From the NCBI GenBank assembly GCA_049116315.1, contig JAGDZD010000004.1:372001-436000 (forward strand): a DNA stretch of 64,000 bases, written 5' to 3'. The notes under the pieces are model-generated. The model did not search any database. It was not told where the DNA came from and saw only the letters and a list, made by a program, of their open reading frames with translations. Positions 1-9,274 of this stretch are shown one piece after another. Source of the DNA: Thalassobius sp049116315 (GTDB lineage: Bacteria > Pseudomonadota > Alphaproteobacteria > Rhodobacterales > Rhodobacteraceae). The position numbers and the translations under genes were made by a program. Every line of letters begins with the position of its first letter. Position 1 is the stretch's first letter.

Positions 1-317
1 GCGGCGCGCTGCGGGTGAACGACGTCACCGTCGATTATTACTCCGCCACCAAAGGCAGCTTTGGCTTTCAAATTGGCGCCCAGCAATTTGCCCATGTGCT
101 GTTCTTCATGACCCGCGAAGCCTTGCAACGGTTCCGCCACTCTGATGGCTGGGCCGGTGGCGCTGATGTGGAATATGCCTTCAACGATGTTGGCGGCAAC
201 CTGCGCGCCGAAACCACCACCGCGACCTCACCCGTGGTCGGGGTGATCTTTGGTCAGGCCGGCCTGATGGCGGGTGCGACCATCGAAGGTGTGAAATACA
301 CCCGCATTATTCCCTGA
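1..317 (+). CDS. SYLF (YSC84-like) lipid-binding domain protein, C-terminal part
   Basis: The reading frame is open from the left window edge and stops at 315-317, so the N-terminus lies outside. The visible ~105 residues match the C-terminal half of the SYLF/YSC84 domain: a Gly-rich GSFGFQIGAQ stretch, an FFMT segment, then FGQAGLMAGATIEG near the end. Known SYLF proteins bind acidic phospholipids; bacterial members are usually small exported proteins of unknown role, and I infer the same here. A GTG at 15 is in frame but lies inside the domain, so it is not the start. Confidence 0.8.
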   Translation, partial: GALRVNDVTVDYYSATKGSFGFQIGAQQFAHVLFFMTREALQRFRHSDGWAGGADVEYAFNDVGGNLRAETTTATSPVVGVIFGQAGLMAGATIEGVKYTRIIP

Positions 318-364
318 TCCACAACGATCCCCAGAGGGGCGCACAGCCCTTCTGTCTCCCCCCA

Positions 365-395
365 TTCATCTTGCCCAAATACTCCCGCCGGAGGC
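365..395. repeat. Dispersed ~31-bp repeat, copy 1
   Basis: The 219-bp gap 318-536 holds no gene that I can support, but it contains a unit beginning TTCATCTTGCCCAAATACTC and continuing into CCGCCGGAGGC. The same unit recurs at 13662-13693 with one extra A, and its first 21 bases recur inverted at 18231-18251. It could contribute to transcription termination or be a parasitic short repeat; its function is unknown. Confidence 0.75.
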
Positions 396-536
396 GTCCC
401 AACGGCCCGGCCAGCAAAGACGTCGCGGGGCAGAGCGCAATCAACACGCGCCAAGCAGCTGAAATAATATGATTTTTCACGCTTAAAAGCTGCATCACCG
501 CGCGAGGCCATGCGCCAGAAGGCCTCCCAACAAAGC

Positions 537-998
537 TCAGCTTTCTGCCTTTTTCTCCCAACGCCCGGAGTCTTCGGACCAATATTGCGCTTTGCAGCCC
601 GCAGAGGTCAGTATTTTCCACTGATCACGCGCCCGCTGCACCGCCTGTTGATCATTGCCATCAAACAAAACACAGACCCGCTCCATGGCGGCGACATCTT
701 CGGCGGTGACCTCGGCCCCTTCCACCGTCATCAGGCAGGATGGATCATTGGCCGCTGTGCCGCCTTCACCAAGCAGTAAAATCGGTTGCAGCGCATCATG
801 CGCGCCCCCAGCCAGACCATGCGGCAGAAAGCTGTCCGGCGGACCCTGCCAAAGCGCTTGATCCAGCCAGTCCAGACGATCTGGGTCCGGGCCGCGCACC
901 GCCACCGACCAGCCCGCCGCAAGTGACTTGCCCAGCAACAGCGGCAAGGTCTCTTCCAGACGGGCCCGGGTCAGGTGATAAAAATACGCAGCCCCCAT
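537..998 (-). CDS. holC: DNA polymerase III subunit chi
   Basis: A 153-residue protein with the HolC layout: N-terminal YFYHLTR, a central WLDQALWQGPPDSFLPHGLAG segment and a C-terminal FDGND/ARDQWK region. In E. coli chi links the clamp loader to single-stranded DNA-binding protein at the replication fork. The start lies 3 bp after the pepA stop, so both are read from one minus-strand transcript. The pepA-holC adjacency beside lptFG is also seen in gammaproteobacteria, which supports the call. Confidence 0.9.
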   Translation of the reverse strand: MGAAYFYHLTRARLEETLPLLLGKSLAAGWSVAVRGPDPDRLDWLDQALWQGPPDSFLPHGLAGGAHDALQPILLLGEGGTAANDPSCLMTVEGAEVTAEDVAAMERVCVLFDGNDQQAVQRARDQWKILTSAGCKAQYWSEDSGRWEKKAES

Positions 999-1001
999 GG
1001 C

Positions 1002-2504
1002 TTAGTCGTCCTCTTTGGTGGCTGGGGCCACAGGTTTGACTTCAAAGTGATCCGCCACCAGACGGTTCAGCGCCATCACACCCCATCCAGTTGCACCTTT
1101 GGGGGCCACTGCCGTTTCGGATTTGACCGAAGCCACACCGGCGATATCCAAATGGATCCACGGGGTGCCGTCTTGGATGAAACGTTGCAGGAATTGCGCC
1201 GCCGTGATGGATCCCGCCGGGCGTCCGCCAACGTTTTTCATATCGGCGATGCGAGATTTCAGTTGATCATCATAAGATTGCCCCATGGGCATCCGCCATG
1301 CGCCTTCGCTTTCGTTCTGGGCCGATTTCAAGAAGTGATCGCACAGATCATCGTTATTGGAAAACACACCGGCGTTGTCATGTCCAAGACCAATGATAAT
1401 GGCCCCGGTCAGTGTCGCCAAATCGATGACCCCCGCCGGTTTGAAGCGATCCTGCGCATACCACAGCACATCGGCCAGAACCAAACGGCCCTCAGCGTCG
1501 GTGTTGATCACCTCAATCGTATCGCCTTTCATCGACGTCACAACATCACCCGGGCGCACCGCGGTGCTGGAGGGCATGTTTTCCACCAAGCCAACAAGAC
1601 CAACCACATTGGCCTTGGCTTTGCGCAAAGCAAGAGAGCGCATCACACCGGCAACAACGCCTGCGCCGCCCATATCCATGGTCATATCTTCCATGCCGCC
1701 AGCGGGCTTCAGGCTGATCCCGCCAGTGTCAAAGACCACACCCTTCCCAACCAGAGCCAGCGGCGCGGCCTCTGCCTCGCCCCCTTTCCAGTTCATCACC
1801 ACAACTTTGGACGGGCTGGCGCTGCCTTGACCAACGCAGAGCAAGCTGCCCATGCCCAGTTTTTCCAGCTCGGCCTCTTCCAGAACCTCAACCTCAAGCC
1901 CGAGTTCCGTCATGGCCTCAAGGCGGTTGGCAAATTCAGTGGTGGTCAGCACATTGGCCGGCTCATTGACCAGATCACGGGTAAAGAACACCCCTTCCGC
2001 CACGCTGAGCAACGGTGCCGCCAAAGCACCGATCTCTTCGGGTTTGGTGCACATAAAGGTCACGGCATCCCCGGATTCGGAGGTGGCTGACTTATGATCG
2101 TTAAAGGCATAGGCGCGCAGAACAACGCCAAAGGCCAGCTGTTCGGCGGTGCGTTGGGATCCCGCAAGGATCAAAAGCGCAGCGCTCCCTTTGGTTTTGG
2201 CCAGTGAGGCCCCAGCTTTGCGGGCCTCATCTTGCGACGGACGGCGCGGCAAGCGCACAACTTCCACCGCTTCGGCTGCCATCCCGACGGGGAACGCCAA
2301 GGTGACTGCTTCGCCGTTCTTCAGTTTGGCAAAGCGCTCAGACTCGGCCAGGCGGGCAATCGCCCCTTTGGTCAAGCGGTTCACACGGCGGGCACCGGGA
2401 TCCAACTTGCCGTCATCCGACAGGATTACCGCAACACGGCCTGTGGCTCCTTCAACGGCATCCAGATCGGTTTGTTGGAACTGGATCGAAATTGGCGTGG
2501 TCAT
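1002..2504 (-). CDS. pepA: Leucyl aminopeptidase (M17, cytosolic)
   Basis: The protein is 500 residues, the usual length for PepA. The C-terminal catalytic half carries the M17 signature NTDAEGRLVLAD, preceded by GKGVVFDTGGISLKP, which supplies the metal-binding Lys and Asp residues. It is a dimetal aminopeptidase that removes N-terminal residues from peptides, acting in the cytoplasm with no signal peptide. An alpha/beta domain fills the first ~170 residues. It is divergent from lptF, with a ~126-bp shared promoter region, and holC follows 3 bp downstream in the same orientation. Confidence 0.95.
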   Translation of the reverse strand: MTTPISIQFQQTDLDAVEGATGRVAVILSDDGKLDPGARRVNRLTKGAIARLAESERFAKLKNGEAVTLAFPVGMAAEAVEVVRLPRRPSQDEARKAGASLAKTKGSAALLILAGSQRTAEQLAFGVVLRAYAFNDHKSATSESGDAVTFMCTKPEEIGALAAPLLSVAEGVFFTRDLVNEPANVLTTTEFANRLEAMTELGLEVEVLEEAELEKLGMGSLLCVGQGSASPSKVVVMNWKGGEAEAAPLALVGKGVVFDTGGISLKPAGGMEDMTMDMGGAGVVAGVMRSLALRKAKANVVGLVGLVENMPSSTAVRPGDVVTSMKGDTIEVINTDAEGRLVLADVLWYAQDRFKPAGVIDLATLTGAIIIGLGHDNAGVFSNNDDLCDHFLKSAQNESEGAWRMPMGQSYDDQLKSRIADMKNVGGRPAGSITAAQFLQRFIQDGTPWIHLDIAGVASVKSETAVAPKGATGWGVMALNRLVADHFEVKPVAPATKEDD

Positions 2505-2591
2505 AACAGTGCTCTCCTGATTGGCTCCCCCTAGTCCTAGCGCCGCTCCGCCGACTTGGCCAGATAGCAGTTTTCCCCCGCCGCTACATCT

Positions 2592-2607
2592 TGTAGTGTC
2601 CGCTACA
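2592..2607. promoter_or_regulatory. Inverted repeat TGTAG-N6-CTACA between pepA and lptF
   Basis: A perfect 5+5 dyad with a 6-bp spacer ends 23 bp before the lptF start, in the only gap between the divergent pepA and lptF genes. An overlapping CTACA-TCT-TGTAG palindrome lies at 2584-2596. Its placement fits an operator or promoter element of the LPS-transport operon. No regulator can be named. Confidence 0.35.
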
Positions 2608-2630
2608 GAAATAACGGCCTGGGGGGCTAA

Positions 2631-3761
2631 GTGTCGAGATTCGACAGATATATGCTGTCGCAGCTAATGGTGCTGTTCGGCTTTTTTGCGCTTGTCTTGG
2701 TGTCCATCTATTGGATCAACCAAGCCGTCCGGCTGTTTGATCGTTTGATTGGTGATGGCCAATCCGCCCTTGTTTTCTTGGAATTCACCGCGCTGACCCT
2801 GCCCAATGTGATCAGCTTGGTGTTGCCGATGTCGGTGTTTGCCGGGGCGGTCTATGTGACCAACCGCCTCTCCAGCGAATCTGAGTTGGTGGTGATGCAG
2901 GCCACCGGCTTTAGCCCATGGCGATTGGCGCGCCCGGTGGTTTATTACGGGATTCTAGTGGGGGTGATGATGTCTGTGCTCACCCATTTGCTGGTGCCGA
3001 TCAGTTTGGGCGTGATGAAAGACCGCGAAAATGAGATCGCCAACAACTTGACTGCGCGCTTGCTGAGCGAAGGTACGTTTTTGCATCCCTCTGATGGGGT
3101 TACTTTTTACATCCGAGAAATCACCCCCGAAGGGGCGTTGCAGGATGTGTTTCTGTCCGATCGTCGCAACCCTGACCGCGAAATGACCTATACCGCGACG
3201 CGCGCCTATCTGATCAGCGACGACGGGGCGGTCAAACTGGTCATGGTGGACGGCATGGCCCAAAGCTTTGCGCCCACAGATCAGCGCCTGTTCAGCACGC
3301 TTTTCGAAGATTTTGCCTATGATATCAGTGGCCTCATGGGCGAACAAAACACCCAGCTGCGCGGCATTCGCCACAGCACCACATGGGAATTGATCGGTGA
3401 TTTGCGCGGTGTCGGTATTGTGCGCCCCAACGACCATGGCCGGATCGTCGAAGAAATCCATTCGCGAGTCAACCAAGCGTTTTTGTGCATTGTCTCGGCC
3501 TTGATTGGCTTTTCAACCTTGTTGATCGGCCAGTTTTCCCGCTTTGGGGTCTGGCGCCAGATCGTGGCCGCTTTGGTGCTGCTGGTGGTGGTCAAACTGG
3601 TCGAAGGCTTGGTCACTGACGCGGTGCGCTCTGATGCGGAATTGTGGCCGCTTGTCTATGGGCCTTCGGTGACTGGAGCTGCGATTTCGGCGGTTCTGCT
3701 TTACTGGGCAGCACGTCCCAAAACCCGGCGCAAAAAGGCGCTGGCCGAGGCGACGCCATGA
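2631..3761 (+). CDS. lptF: LPS export permease LptF
   Basis: A 376-residue YjgP/YjgQ-family membrane protein. Transmembrane segments lie near residues 10-35, 50-75 and 100-120; a periplasmic beta-jellyroll region follows (about 130-260), then three more helices after ~285. LptF and LptG form the inner-membrane channel of the LptB2FG ABC complex that extracts LPS. The start is GTG at 2631. The last bases overlap the lptG start (ATGA, 4 bp), indicating translational coupling. The ATPase gene lptB is not in the window, as is common. Confidence 0.93.
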   Translation: MSRFDRYMLSQLMVLFGFFALVLVSIYWINQAVRLFDRLIGDGQSALVFLEFTALTLPNVISLVLPMSVFAGAVYVTNRLSSESELVVMQATGFSPWRLARPVVYYGILVGVMMSVLTHLLVPISLGVMKDRENEIANNLTARLLSEGTFLHPSDGVTFYIREITPEGALQDVFLSDRRNPDREMTYTATRAYLISDDGAVKLVMVDGMAQSFAPTDQRLFSTLFEDFAYDISGLMGEQNTQLRGIRHSTTWELIGDLRGVGIVRPNDHGRIVEEIHSRVNQAFLCIVSALIGFSTLLIGQFSRFGVWRQIVAALVLLVVVKLVEGLVTDAVRSDAELWPLVYGPSVTGAAISAVLLYWAARPKTRRKKALAEATP

Positions 3762-4855
3762 AACTAGACCTGTATTTCGCACGCAAATTCTTTTTGATCT
3801 TTGCCGGCATCACCGGGGTATTTTTCCTGCTGATGCTCCTGATCGATCTGGTCGAGCAAATTGGCCGCTTTTCCGCCCGCGGGATTGCGTTGCAAGATAT
3901 CTTTGAGCTGACCTTATTGAACACGCCCAAGGGTCTTTATGACATTTTGCCGCTGATTATGATCCTTGCCACCATCAGCCTGTTTCTGGGTTTGGCCCGC
4001 TCCTCCGAGTTGGTGGTGGTGCGCGCTTCGGGCCGGTCGGCGTTGCGCAGTTTGCTGGCGCCACTGGCTGTTGCAGGTGTTATTGGCGTGCTGGTCGTGA
4101 CGATGATGAACCCAATTGTTGCCGCAACATCAAAACGTTACGAAGAGTTGTTCGAAGCCTACCTAAGCGGCAGCACACAGACATTTTCAATCAGCGCCGA
4201 GGGTCTTTGGTTGCGCCAAGGCGACGCTGCGGGTCAAACTGTCATTCGCGCGGCGCGCGCCAACTCAGATGGCACCACCTTCTATGACGTGTCGTTTTTG
4301 TCTTACGCCAAAGATGGCGGTCCGCAACGTCGCATCTATGCCGAAAAAGCAGTTCTGCTAGAGGGGCGCTGGGAGCTGACACAGGCCAAAGTGTGGCCGC
4401 TGCAACGCCAGCTTAACCCCGAAGCGGAATCCAGCGTTCACGAAACCCTTGTGGTGCCCTCCTCGCTCACACAGGACCGGATCCGTAACAGCTTTGGCCT
4501 GCCCAGCTCGATCTCGATCTGGGATTTGCCAACCTATATTGCCCAACTGGAAGAGGCCGGTTTTTCGGCCCGCCGCCATGCCGTTTGGTTACAGCGTGAG
4601 TTGGCCCGGCCCTTGTTTCTGGTGGCGATGGTGATGATTGCCTCGGCCTTTACCATGCGCCACACCCGTATGGGGCGCACCGGGATTGCGGTTTTGACCT
4701 CAATCATGATGGGGTTTGGCCTGTACTACATTCGAAACTTTGCCCAAATCCTCGGAGAAAACGGCCAGCTGCCCATTATGTTTGCGGCTTGGACTCCTCC
4801 GATTGCATCCGTGCTTTTGGCCCTTGGGATCTTATTGCATATGGAGGACGGATGA
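3758..4855 (+). CDS. lptG: LPS export permease LptG
   Basis: A 365-residue paralogue of LptF with the same plan: N-terminal helices around residues 10-115, a periplasmic beta domain, and three C-terminal helices. I chose ATG 3758 because it overlaps the lptF stop by 4 bp; the open frame extends upstream only as a shadow of lptF. Together with LptF it forms the permease half of the LPS extractor. Its stop overlaps the lptD start in another ATGA junction. Confidence 0.93.
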   Translation: MKLDLYFARKFFLIFAGITGVFFLLMLLIDLVEQIGRFSARGIALQDIFELTLLNTPKGLYDILPLIMILATISLFLGLARSSELVVVRASGRSALRSLLAPLAVAGVIGVLVVTMMNPIVAATSKRYEELFEAYLSGSTQTFSISAEGLWLRQGDAAGQTVIRAARANSDGTTFYDVSFLSYAKDGGPQRRIYAEKAVLLEGRWELTQAKVWPLQRQLNPEAESSVHETLVVPSSLTQDRIRNSFGLPSSISIWDLPTYIAQLEEAGFSARRHAVWLQRELARPLFLVAMVMIASAFTMRHTRMGRTGIAVLTSIMMGFGLYYIRNFAQILGENGQLPIMFAAWTPPIASVLLALGILLHMEDG

Positions 4856-7056
4856 TGTTGTCCCGTCTGTTCACCCGGTCCTTCAGCTCTTTGGCCGTCA
4901 GCACGCTGTCGCTGTCGACGCTGGCCCTGACCTCTTTGGCCGTTGTGGTCCCGCAGGGCCCAGCTCTGGCGCAATCAGCCCCCCAAGTGCAACCAGCGCA
5001 ATCCAAAGACGCCGTGTTGATCGCAGACAACCTGCAACTTGACGGGCGCGATCGTCTGGTTGCCGAAGGTCATGTCGAAGCCTACTTTGACACGATGCGC
5101 CTGAAGGCCAAGAGGATCGTCTTTGATCGCAAAGAGAACCGGCTTTACCTAGAAGGTCCGTTGGTCCTGACCCAAGGCAGCGAAACCATTATTCTGGCCG
5201 ATGCTGGCGAATTGGATCCCCGGTTTGAAAACGGCTTGCTGCTGGGGGCGCGTTTGATTTTGAACCAGCAGGTGCAGCTGGCCGCCAACCAACTGGGGCG
5301 CGTGGATGGGCGCTATACTCAGCTTTACAAAGTTGCAGCAACCTCTTGCCGGGTTTGCGAAACCGGACGGCCACCGCTGTGGCAAATTCGGGCGCAGAAA
5401 ACGACCCACGACAGCGAAGAAAAGCAGCTCTATTTCGAAAACGCCCAGCTGCGCGTTATGGATGTGCCAATCCTATGGCTGCCACGGCTGCGCCTGCCCG
5501 ACCCGTCGCTAGACCGCGCCACGGGATTTCTGATCCCTTCACTCAAGCAAAACAGCCAATTGGGTGTCGGGGTGCGCATCCCCTATTTCATCCGTATGGG
5601 CGATCATCGCGATCTGACGTTCACGCCGTACCTGTCGGCCAATACCCGCACGCTCGAACTGCGCTATCGCCAAGCCTTTCACAATGGGCGGATCACCTTC
5701 GAAGGGGCGATGTCTGACGACAATCTGCAACCGGGTTCGGCACGTGGCTATCTGTTTGGCAGCGGCGATTTCGATCTGAAGAACGATTACAAATTGTCCT
5801 TTGATATCGAAGCTGTGACTGATCGGTCCTATTTGGTTGACTATGATTTCTCGAGCAAAGATCGACTGAAAAGCGAGGCGGTGCTGAGCAAAGTCACCCG
5901 TGACAGCTATACGGCAGGCTCGCTTATTTCGTACCAAACCCTGCGCGACGGCGAAGTGAATGCGACGCTGCCCACCATTATTGCCGATGTCGATTATGAA
6001 CGCAGATACCACCCTGATCTGATCGGGGGTGAAGTGCAATTGGCCTTTGGTGCGCACAGCCATCACCGCTATTCGGATCTGGATATTGTGGGACGGGATG
6101 TCACCCGGATCAACGCCGAGCTGGGCTGGACCCGTGACTTTGTGCTGCCAGCCGGACTGTTGGCCAGCTATAATGCGAAGGTGGCCTTTGACGGATACAA
6201 CATCCATCAAGACAGCAGCTCCACCTCACAAGCGACTGTTGTTACACCTCAAACCAATATCACGTTGCGGTGGCCATTGACCAAGACCACCAAGTCAGGT
6301 GCAACGCATATCCTTGAACCAGTGGCCTCGTTGGGTTGGGTCGGCGGCAGCAATGCCAATGTGCCAAACGACGAAAGCACACAGGTCGAGTTTGACGAAG
6401 GCAACCTGTTGGATCTGTCACACTTTGCCGAAGAAGACCGTAGAGAGCGCGGCCAAATCGCCGCCGCCGGGCTGTTCTGGTCCCGGTTGGGGCCCAAAGG
6501 TGGACAGCACACATTGGCCTTTGGTCAAGTGTTTCGCGAAATTCCCAATGCCGATTTCAGCACAAGCTCTGGCCTGTCTGGGTCCACCTCGGATGTTCTT
6601 GTGGCGGGGCAGTTCCAATCCCCCAATGGATTAAGCCTGAGCGCGCGCACTCTGTTGCAGGATGGAAAGTTCGAGGTTTCCAAGGCTGAGGCCCGCGCAC
6701 GTTGGACCCTAGATAAGGGGGCGCTTGGCGCGTCCTATGTCTGGTTGGGGGCCGATGCAGCCGAAGGGCGCAGCGCCACAATCTCGGAATGGCGTCTGGA
6801 TGGTCAGTATCGAATGTCGCGCCATTGGACAGGCACGATGGATTGGCGCTATGACGTTGTGGGCGATACAATCGCCGAAGCCGGTCTCGGGGTTATCTAT
6901 CGAAATGAATGTGTTCAGATGCGGCTTTCCCTCTCGCGCCGCTTTACCTCTTCCACTATCGTTGAACCGTCGACCTCGCTGGCGTTCTTTGTCAATTTGA
7001 CGGGCTTCAGCGCAACCGATACCGATACAAGCTACACCCGCAGTTGCAGGAATTGA
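4852..7056 (+). CDS. lptD: LPS-assembly protein LptD (outer-membrane barrel)
   Basis: A 734-residue protein with a signal peptide ending near ALAQS (about residue 41), an OstA/LptA-like jellyroll (residues ~50-150, VAEGHVEAYF), then a large beta barrel. CRVC near residue 165 and two Cys in the last ~50 residues (NECV, RSCRN) correspond to the disulfide-forming cysteines of LptD. It inserts LPS into the outer leaflet with LptE. Start ATG 4852 overlaps the lptG stop; ATG 4855 is an equally placed alternative, and a GGAGG-type site lies at 4842-4848. Confidence 0.93.
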   Translation: MMLSRLFTRSFSSLAVSTLSLSTLALTSLAVVVPQGPALAQSAPQVQPAQSKDAVLIADNLQLDGRDRLVAEGHVEAYFDTMRLKAKRIVFDRKENRLYLEGPLVLTQGSETIILADAGELDPRFENGLLLGARLILNQQVQLAANQLGRVDGRYTQLYKVAATSCRVCETGRPPLWQIRAQKTTHDSEEKQLYFENAQLRVMDVPILWLPRLRLPDPSLDRATGFLIPSLKQNSQLGVGVRIPYFIRMGDHRDLTFTPYLSANTRTLELRYRQAFHNGRITFEGAMSDDNLQPGSARGYLFGSGDFDLKNDYKLSFDIEAVTDRSYLVDYDFSSKDRLKSEAVLSKVTRDSYTAGSLISYQTLRDGEVNATLPTIIADVDYERRYHPDLIGGEVQLAFGAHSHHRYSDLDIVGRDVTRINAELGWTRDFVLPAGLLASYNAKVAFDGYNIHQDSSSTSQATVVTPQTNITLRWPLTKTTKSGATHILEPVASLGWVGGSNANVPNDESTQVEFDEGNLLDLSHFAEEDRRERGQIAAAGLFWSRLGPKGGQHTLAFGQVFREIPNADFSTSSGLSGSTSDVLVAGQFQSPNGLSLSARTLLQDGKFEVSKAEARARWTLDKGALGASYVWLGADAAEGRSATISEWRLDGQYRMSRHWTGTMDWRYDVVGDTIAEAGLGVIYRNECVQMRLSLSRRFTSSTIVEPSTSLAFFVNLTGFSATDTDTSYTRSCRN

Positions 7057-7058
7057 AG

Positions 7059-8300
7059 ATGATGAAAAAGACGATGCGTCAGATCGCCCTTACCGCCACA
7101 ACACTTGGGAGTCTTTCTCTTGCAGCGGCTTTGGCCCCCACCGTGGGTTTGGCTCAGGGCTTGTTTGATCCCGTTTTTAAGATCAACGATCAGGTGGTCA
7201 CGCGTTATGAGATCGAACAGCGCGGCGCCCTGTTGACCGTTCTCAATGCCCCCGGTGATCCCATCGAACTGGCCCGTGAACAGCTGGTCGACGATCGCCT
7301 TAAGATGATTGCGGCCAATTCCTTTGGGCTTGAAGTGGCCGAAGAGGCCGTGGACGAAGGCAAAGCCAGCTTTGCGGCGCGTGGGAACCTCAAAGTTGAA
7401 CAGATGTTGCAGCTGTTGCAGCAATCTAACGTGGATCCGCAGACCTTTGATGCGTTTGTGCGGGTTGGCCTGACGTGGCGCCAGTTGGTGAACAACCGCT
7501 TTGCCCGGCAGGTTTCCGTGTCAGAAGAAGACGTTGATAAGGCGATTGATGCCCAGATCAATGGTGGCACCGTGCGTGTTCTGCTGTCCGAGATCATCAT
7601 TCCCATCCCTGAGGGGCGCGAAAAAGAAGTTGAGGCTTTGACCGATCAACTGTCTCAAATTCGCAGCTTTGACAAATTTGCGATTGCTGCGCGGCAATAC
7701 TCTGCGGCGCAAACCCGCGGACAGGGTGGCCGTTTGGGATGGATGCCCATTTCGGATCTGCCAGCGCCGCTGCGCCCGGTCTTGTTGGGCCTCGCCCCCG
7801 GAGAAGTCACCGACCCAATGCCATTGCAAGGGGCCGTTGCCATTTTCCAAATGCGGGCCATTGCTGAAAGCGACGCCAAAACACCCTCGTATGAAGCCAT
7901 CGAATATTCGACCTACTACCTGCCGGGTGGCCGGTCGCCTGAAACACTGGCGCAAGCCGAGAAAATCCGCGGATCGGTCGACACCTGTGATGACCTCTAT
8001 GGTTTGAACTATGGTCAACCCGACGAGTTGCTTGAACAGATCAGCTCCGCTCCGGGCGACCTGCCCCGCGATATCGCGTTGGAATTGGCCAAGTTGGATG
8101 AAGGCGAAATCTCGACCAATTTGACCCGCAACAACGGCAGCCAACTGATGGTGCTGATGCTGTGCGGTCGCAGCCCCACAATCGAAGGCGAAACATCCCG
8201 CGAAGAGATTGCGGCTCAGCTGCGCAACCGCCAGCTGGAAAGCTTTGCCAACGCCTATCTCGAAGAGTTGCGCTCTGAGGCGCGGATTGTAGAAAAATGA
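7059..8300 (+). CDS. surA: Periplasmic chaperone / peptidyl-prolyl isomerase SurA
   Basis: A 413-residue protein with a signal peptide ending near GLAQG, an N-terminal SurA chaperone domain starting at FDPVFKINDQVVTRYEI, and a central parvulin domain (GRLGWMPISDLPAPLRPVL). The C-terminal part contains GEISTNL, typical of the second parvulin-like segment. SurA escorts outer-membrane proteins, including LptD, across the periplasm, which explains its place directly after lptD. I chose ATG 7059 because AGGA at 7048-7051 lies 7 bp upstream; ATG 7062 is also possible. Confidence 0.92.
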   Translation: MMKKTMRQIALTATTLGSLSLAAALAPTVGLAQGLFDPVFKINDQVVTRYEIEQRGALLTVLNAPGDPIELAREQLVDDRLKMIAANSFGLEVAEEAVDEGKASFAARGNLKVEQMLQLLQQSNVDPQTFDAFVRVGLTWRQLVNNRFARQVSVSEEDVDKAIDAQINGGTVRVLLSEIIIPIPEGREKEVEALTDQLSQIRSFDKFAIAARQYSAAQTRGQGGRLGWMPISDLPAPLRPVLLGLAPGEVTDPMPLQGAVAIFQMRAIAESDAKTPSYEAIEYSTYYLPGGRSPETLAQAEKIRGSVDTCDDLYGLNYGQPDELLEQISSAPGDLPRDIALELAKLDEGEISTNLTRNNGSQLMVLMLCGRSPTIEGETSREEIAAQLRNRQLESFANAYLEELRSEARIVEK

Positions 8301-9274
8301 CCCAACCTATTGCGCTGAGTTGTGGGGAACCGGCAGGCGTCGGACCTGAACTTGCGGTCTCTTGCTGGGAAACCCTTGGCGAAACATTGCCGTTTTTCCT
8401 GATTGGAGATCCACGCCACCTGCCCAAAGGGGCCAAGGTTGCGCAAATCGAAGACCCCAGCGAAACGCCTGCGGCACTGAAACATGGTCTGCCCGTTCTG
8501 GCCCATCCCTTTGCCGGGGACACCACACCCGGCGTGCCAGATCCGGCCAATGCACAGGGCGTGATTGATGTGATTGCCCGCGCTGTGGATCTGGTTCAGA
8601 CCGGCGCGGCCTCGGCGCTGTGCACCTTGCCTATTCACAAAAAGGCACTGAAAGACGGTACCAATTTTGCATATCCGGGTCACACCGAATATTTGGCCGC
8701 CCTTGCAGGGGTTGAACGGGTCGTGATGATGCTGGCTTGTGACGAATTGCGGGTGGTGCCGACCACAATCCATATCGCTTTGCACGATGTGCCGGGTGAA
8801 TTGACGGCCGACCTTTTGCGCGACACCATCCGGATCACTGCAACAGCCCTGCAAACCGATTTCGGCATCGCGAGCCCCAAATTGGCAGTGGCGGGGCTGA
8901 ACCCACATGCCGGTGAAGGCGGCGCAATGGGGCGCGAAGAAATCGAGTTGATTTCACCGGTGCTGACGCAATTGCGCGACGAAGGTCTAGAGCTTGCTGG
9001 TCCTTTGTCGGCTGACACGATGTTCCATCCCGCGGCGCGCGCGCGCTATGACACGGCCATTTGCATGTATCATGACCAAGCGCTGATCCCGATCAAAACC
9101 TTGGATTTCGCCAAGGGGGTGAACGTGACGTTGGGCCTGCCCTTCATTCGCACATCACCCGATCATGGCACCGCATTTGACATTGCGGGCAAGGGCCTTG
9201 CGGACCCGACTTCGACCCTCGAAGCGCTGAAACTGGCCACCAAAATGGCCCAAACCCGAGGCACCTCTGTATGA
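8297..9274 (+). CDS. pdxA: 4-hydroxythreonine-4-phosphate dehydrogenase
   Basis: A 325-residue PdxA: N-terminal LSCGEPAGVGPEL, a TLPIHKKAL segment, a metal-binding region around HTEYLA and HPHAGEGG, and a C-terminal YHDQALIPIKTL with GLPFIRTSPDHGTAFDIAG. It makes the amino-ketone precursor of pyridoxal phosphate in the deoxyxylulose-dependent vitamin B6 route. The start overlaps the surA stop by 4 bp and the stop overlaps rsmA by 4 bp. The surA-pdxA-rsmA order is also found in E. coli. Confidence 0.95.
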   Translation: MTQPIALSCGEPAGVGPELAVSCWETLGETLPFFLIGDPRHLPKGAKVAQIEDPSETPAALKHGLPVLAHPFAGDTTPGVPDPANAQGVIDVIARAVDLVQTGAASALCTLPIHKKALKDGTNFAYPGHTEYLAALAGVERVVMMLACDELRVVPTTIHIALHDVPGELTADLLRDTIRITATALQTDFGIASPKLAVAGLNPHAGEGGAMGREEIELISPVLTQLRDEGLELAGPLSADTMFHPAARARYDTAICMYHDQALIPIKTLDFAKGVNVTLGLPFIRTSPDHGTAFDIAGKGLADPTSTLEALKLATKMAQTRGTSV

